From Polynucleobacter sp. AP-Elch-400A-B2 (GTDB lineage: Bacteria; Pseudomonadota; Gammaproteobacteria; Burkholderiales; Burkholderiaceae): a DNA stretch of 64,000 bases. Below the pieces are notes generated by a model. It was not told the DNA's origin and did no database searches. It saw only the letters and a program-made list of their open reading frames with translations. Location: assembly GCF_018688355.1 (NCBI RefSeq), contig NZ_CP061317.1, positions 2,030,293 to 2,094,292 of the forward strand, read 5' to 3'. The first letter of the stretch is position 1, and each line of letters starts with the position of its first letter. The position numbers were made by a program, and so were the translations under genes. Below, one piece after another: positions 61,360-64,000 of the stretch.

Positions 61360-63066
61360 TTATTTAGCCAACTTCTTTCCAAACATTTGATTGATCTGCC
61401 ATTGCTGAGCAATCGATAGTAGGTTGTTCACTACCCAATACAAAACCAAGCCCGCAGGGAAGAAGAAGAACATGACTGAGAAAACTAAAGGCATATACAT
61501 CATTACCTTCGCCTGAATTGGGTCGGGTGGCGTTGGATTAAGTTTGGTTTGGACAAACATAGAGGCCGCCATGATGATTGGCAAAATTCCAATTGGAATT
61601 GACTTTAAGCCAATCAAGCCACTAATGGATGTGTCTGGCAACGAGAGGTCGTGAACCCACAAAATCCAAGGGGCGCCACGCAACTCAACAGATGACAGTA
61701 GCACCCAGTACAAAGCGATAAATACTGGAATCTGAATCACCACTGGCAAGCAACCGCCGAGTGGGTTAATCTTTTCTTTGCGATACATTTCCATCATCGC
61801 CTGATTCATTTTTTGTGGCTCACCCTTGAACTGCTCTTTCATTACGGCCAAGCGGGGTTGTACTTCCTTCATGCGCGCCATCGATTTATAGCTTGCGGCT
61901 GACAGCGGGAAGAACACCAACTTAATCAAAATGGTCAATAAAATAATTGACCAACCCCAGTTACCAACATAAGAATGAATGTTGTCCAAGAGCCAGAAAA
62001 TGGGTTTCGCCAAAATGGTTAAGTAGCCATAGTCTTTGAGCAACTCAAAGCCTGGGGCGATTGTTTCTAGCACACGCTCTTCTTGCGGACCGACAAATAG
62101 TCTGGCTTTTTCTACAACAGTAGAGCCTGCAGGGACCACGCCCAACGGAGTTTGCATACCAATTCGGTAGAGATTGTTATCAATTTTGTTGGCGTAGATA
62201 TCACGCACAGCCTTATCGCTCGGAATCCATGCGCTAGCAAAATAGTGCTGAACCATTGCAATCCATGCAGGCTCACCAGCAGCCACCTGAGTAGGAATGG
62301 TGATTTTGTTTTTATCTATTGCAGTGAATTCGAGCTTATTAAACTTTTCTTTATCTGTGTAGGCTGCCGGCCCAGTAAATGTGCTTGCTGAAAATGCACC
62401 GTCAAAAGGGCCGATTTTTTGCTCTTGTGAAGCATCACGAACAATCTCGGTGTATAGAACAAGTGGGTTGGGGTTGTTGGCAGTTTGTGTAATGCGGTGC
62501 CCAACATCTACAACATAGCTTCCTGGGTTAAGGATGAAAGTTTTTTCAAGCTTAACGCCGTTGCGCTCGCTAACTAAGACGATAAATGGGCGGCCTGATT
62601 CATCTTTTCCAGACTGGACCATCTTAAAGTTGCTGGTGTGATTTGGAAGGTCGCTGTTTAAAGATATCAACCCGGAGCGTGCGAAGTATTTGTGTGTAGA
62701 TGTGTACTGAAATAACTCAACAGGTTTGTTTTCTGGTGTGAAAGACTTTAGTAACTTTGCATCTACGACATTTGCACCGCTTGAGCTAATTTTCAACACA
62801 AGAACATCGTTCTGTAGCGTGAACTTTTCCGCGCTCGCCATTGCGTCACTATTAATAATTGGTGTTGTTGTAATTACTGGTGCGCTCGATAATTGGCTAG
62901 GAACATCAGTCTTACTGCCGCCCACACCTTTATCTGCAGGCGCTGGGGAGGTTGCTACGGGCCCACCAAACATCGATGGCTTGCCCTCATGAACCTGCCA
63001 GTTGTTGTACAACAACAAACCCGACATGGAGAAGACCGCCCAAAGAATTGTTTTTTTAAAGTCCAT
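61360..63066 (-). CDS. yidC: Membrane protein insertase YidC
   Basis: Inserts and folds inner-membrane proteins. 568 residues from ATG 63066 (MDFKKTILWAVFSMSGLLLY, first helix); an ATG two codons earlier is also possible. Then a large periplasmic domain and five conserved helices (WGWSIILLTILIKLVFFPLSAASYKSMARM, GGCLPVVIQIPVFIALYWVL, QIPVF loop). Co-oriented with yidD, rnpA, rpmH. Confidence 0.96.
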   Translation of the reverse strand: MDFKKTILWAVFSMSGLLLYNNWQVHEGKPSMFGGPVATSPAPADKGVGGSKTDVPSQLSSAPVITTTPIINSDAMASAEKFTLQNDVLVLKISSSGANVVDAKLLKSFTPENKPVELFQYTSTHKYFARSGLISLNSDLPNHTSNFKMVQSGKDESGRPFIVLVSERNGVKLEKTFILNPGSYVVDVGHRITQTANNPNPLVLYTEIVRDASQEQKIGPFDGAFSASTFTGPAAYTDKEKFNKLEFTAIDKNKITIPTQVAAGEPAWIAMVQHYFASAWIPSDKAVRDIYANKIDNNLYRIGMQTPLGVVPAGSTVVEKARLFVGPQEERVLETIAPGFELLKDYGYLTILAKPIFWLLDNIHSYVGNWGWSIILLTILIKLVFFPLSAASYKSMARMKEVQPRLAVMKEQFKGEPQKMNQAMMEMYRKEKINPLGGCLPVVIQIPVFIALYWVLLSSVELRGAPWILWVHDLSLPDTSISGLIGLKSIPIGILPIIMAASMFVQTKLNPTPPDPIQAKVMMYMPLVFSVMFFFFPAGLVLYWVVNNLLSIAQQWQINQMFGKKLAK

Positions 63067-63076
63067 TTGCATTCAC

Positions 63077-63316
63077 TTAAAGATGATGAGATGTTGGTTT
63101 TACTGCAGGGTCGTGTCCGCCTTGTGACCATGGATTACAACGCAAGATGCGCCACACCATCAGCCTAAAGCTTTTGAAAAATCCGTAACTAGCAAAACAG
63201 TCGCAGGCATATTGTGAGCATGAGGGCATGAATTTACAGTGCATACCAACAACGGGGCTGAGGGTTATTTGATAAAGCCTCACAAGCTTAATGGCCAGCT
63301 TATTCAGTAGGCGCAC
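63077..63316 (-). CDS. yidD: Membrane protein insertion efficiency factor YidD
   Basis: A 79-residue YidD with the diagnostic LVRLYQITLSPVVGMHCKFMPSCSQYA and RILRCNPWSQGGHDPAV; three conserved Cys. It lies between yidC and rnpA, as in most Proteobacteria. Confidence 0.95.
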   Translation of the reverse strand: MRLLNKLAIKLVRLYQITLSPVVGMHCKFMPSCSQYACDCFASYGFFKSFRLMVWRILRCNPWSQGGHDPAVKPTSHHL

Positions 63317-63317
63317 G

Positions 63318-63635
63318 TTAAATTAGCCCCACAATTTGCGCTCGCAGGCCTTCTTTTTCTTTACTCCGGAGTCTGCCGCGCGTTTCTCGACCAATTGGTT
63401 TTTTTAGCTTCACGACAACATCACTGTTAAGGCTTATTGCTTGAGCGTTTCTAAGCAACTCACGAATCATGCGCTTTAGTTGGTTGCGATCTACGGCACG
63501 TTTAGCCAGTTTTTTAGCTACCGCAATACCTAAATCTGGTTTTTCGCCCTGATTCGGGGAAGCCAAATACAAACCCCAACACAAACTTGTCTTGGGGCGT
63601 GTTTTTAGTAATTCAGAAATCCTGGCGCTATTCAA
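63318..63635 (-). CDS. rnpA: Ribonuclease P protein component
   Basis: Protein subunit that helps RNase P cleave pre-tRNA leaders. The 105-residue protein has the signature GIAVAKKLAKRAVDRNQLKRMIRELLR, and the conserved aromatic N-terminal half is GLYLASPN. One bp from yidD; 8 bp from rpmH. Confidence 0.94.
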   Translation of the reverse strand: MNSARISELLKTRPKTSLCWGLYLASPNQGEKPDLGIAVAKKLAKRAVDRNQLKRMIRELLRNAQAISLNSDVVVKLKKPIGRETRGRLRSKEKEGLRAQIVGLI

Positions 63636-63643
63636 CTGCTAAA

Positions 63644-63778
63644 TTAAACGGCGAGGCGTTTGCGACCTTTAGCACGACGGGCATTTAATACCGCGCGTCC
63701 ACTCTTGGTTTTCATGCGAATACGGAATCCGTGAGTGCGTTTACGGCGTGTTACTGAGGGTTGGTATGTTCTTTTCAT
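63644..63778 (-). CDS. rpmH: 50S ribosomal protein L34
   Basis: A 44-residue, highly basic ribosomal protein: [20 protein letters not shown] start, [19 protein letters not shown] end, essentially the universal L34 sequence. It heads the rpmH-rnpA-yidD-yidC-mnmE block and is divergent from the presumed dnaA. Confidence 0.97.
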
Positions 63779-63899
63779 GATTCATCCTGCAAAACCCAGT
63801 ATTTTCCTTGTTGCTCGACAAAAGGTCAACCGCTATAGAAGAATATATAGGTATTTTTCGCTATTTATTTGGTGGTAATTCAATAAACCATTAATTTGT

Positions 63900-63983
63900 A
63901 TGGTTTTTTTTATGTTGTACACAAGTTATCCACAGGTTTTCCACGTTTTTCTGCCTTGTGGATAACTTTATGGGGTCGCTACA
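63900..63983. other. oriC-proximal DnaA boxes
   Basis: TTATCCACA at 63926-63934 matches the DnaA-box consensus exactly, and TGTGGATAA at 63957-63965 is the reverse-complement perfect box. The AT-rich stretch before (63840-63910) and the rpmH neighbour indicate the origin region. Only part of the origin is in the window. Confidence 0.85.
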
Positions 63984-64000
63984 ATGAATCCTCTAAAAAT
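63984..64000 (+). CDS. dnaA: Probable dnaA, first codons only
   Basis: An ATG directly after the DnaA boxes with GGGGT 8 bases upstream; only MNPLK is visible. Called from position (rpmH, DnaA boxes), not from sequence similarity. Confidence 0.5.

Overview
The window looks like a chromosome segment of a small-genome freshwater betaproteobacterium, most likely Polynucleobacter (Burkholderiaceae). The evidence is the moderate-to-low GC, the gene order def-fmt-rsmB-DUF4390-ntrY-ntrX, the RodA/HU/phasin/PEPCK-GTP gene set, and the rpmH-rnpA-yidD-yidC-mnmE block beside DnaA boxes at the right edge. No database was searched; family names come from motifs read in the translations.

Layout. 1-17,880 is ordinary backbone: rodA end, HU, lipid A genes (LpxO-like, LpxL/HtrB-like), carbonic anhydrase, a Tat-exported amidohydrolase, RluF-like pseudouridine synthase, prfC with an apparent non-AUG start, small envelope and stress proteins, phasin, peroxiredoxin, Cu/Zn SOD, nitroreductase and Dps.

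17,900-41,665 is the notable part. A single intact tRNA-Phe(GAA) gene sits at 41,590-41,665 on the minus strand, and 14 partial copies of its 3' part are strewn over the 23 kb downstream, all in the same orientation. Most are directly followed (in the tRNA reading direction) by a hairpin terminator of one of three types. Many junctions also carry TTTAAA-centred palindromes (tgtcgttttaaacgaca and gtccttttaaaggac) and a shared linker. The junctions split the island into small cassettes: CBS protein, dienelactone hydrolase, membrane protein, YefM/YoeB-type toxin-antitoxin, TPR protein, acetyltransferase, beta-barrel-like protein, FTR1 iron permease, HiPIP, Kup plus KdpDE-like regulators, MarR-like regulator, MASE1-like protein, lipoprotein, a four-gene TonB/DUF2946/Asp-box/thioredoxin operon, and a porin pair. 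Three junctions keep a perfect 45-nt repeat ending in the anticodon loop plus a conserved 191-192 bp arm, which is what attachment sites of tRNA-targeting elements look like. No integrase is encoded in the window. I propose a tRNA-Phe-anchored, integrase-less cassette array, analogous in logic to tycheposons or integrons but distinct from both as far as the sequence shows.

41,780-64,000 is backbone again: FAH-family hydrolase, TctC-type binding protein with a class II aldolase-like protein, an OsmC-YcaO fusion, the ntrX/ntrY/DUF4390/rsmB/fmt/def gene run, a short DprA, topoisomerase III overlapping a convergent FAD oxidoreductase, PEPCK, mnmE, yidC, yidD, rnpA, rpmH and the oriC-proximal DnaA boxes with the first codons of a probable dnaA.
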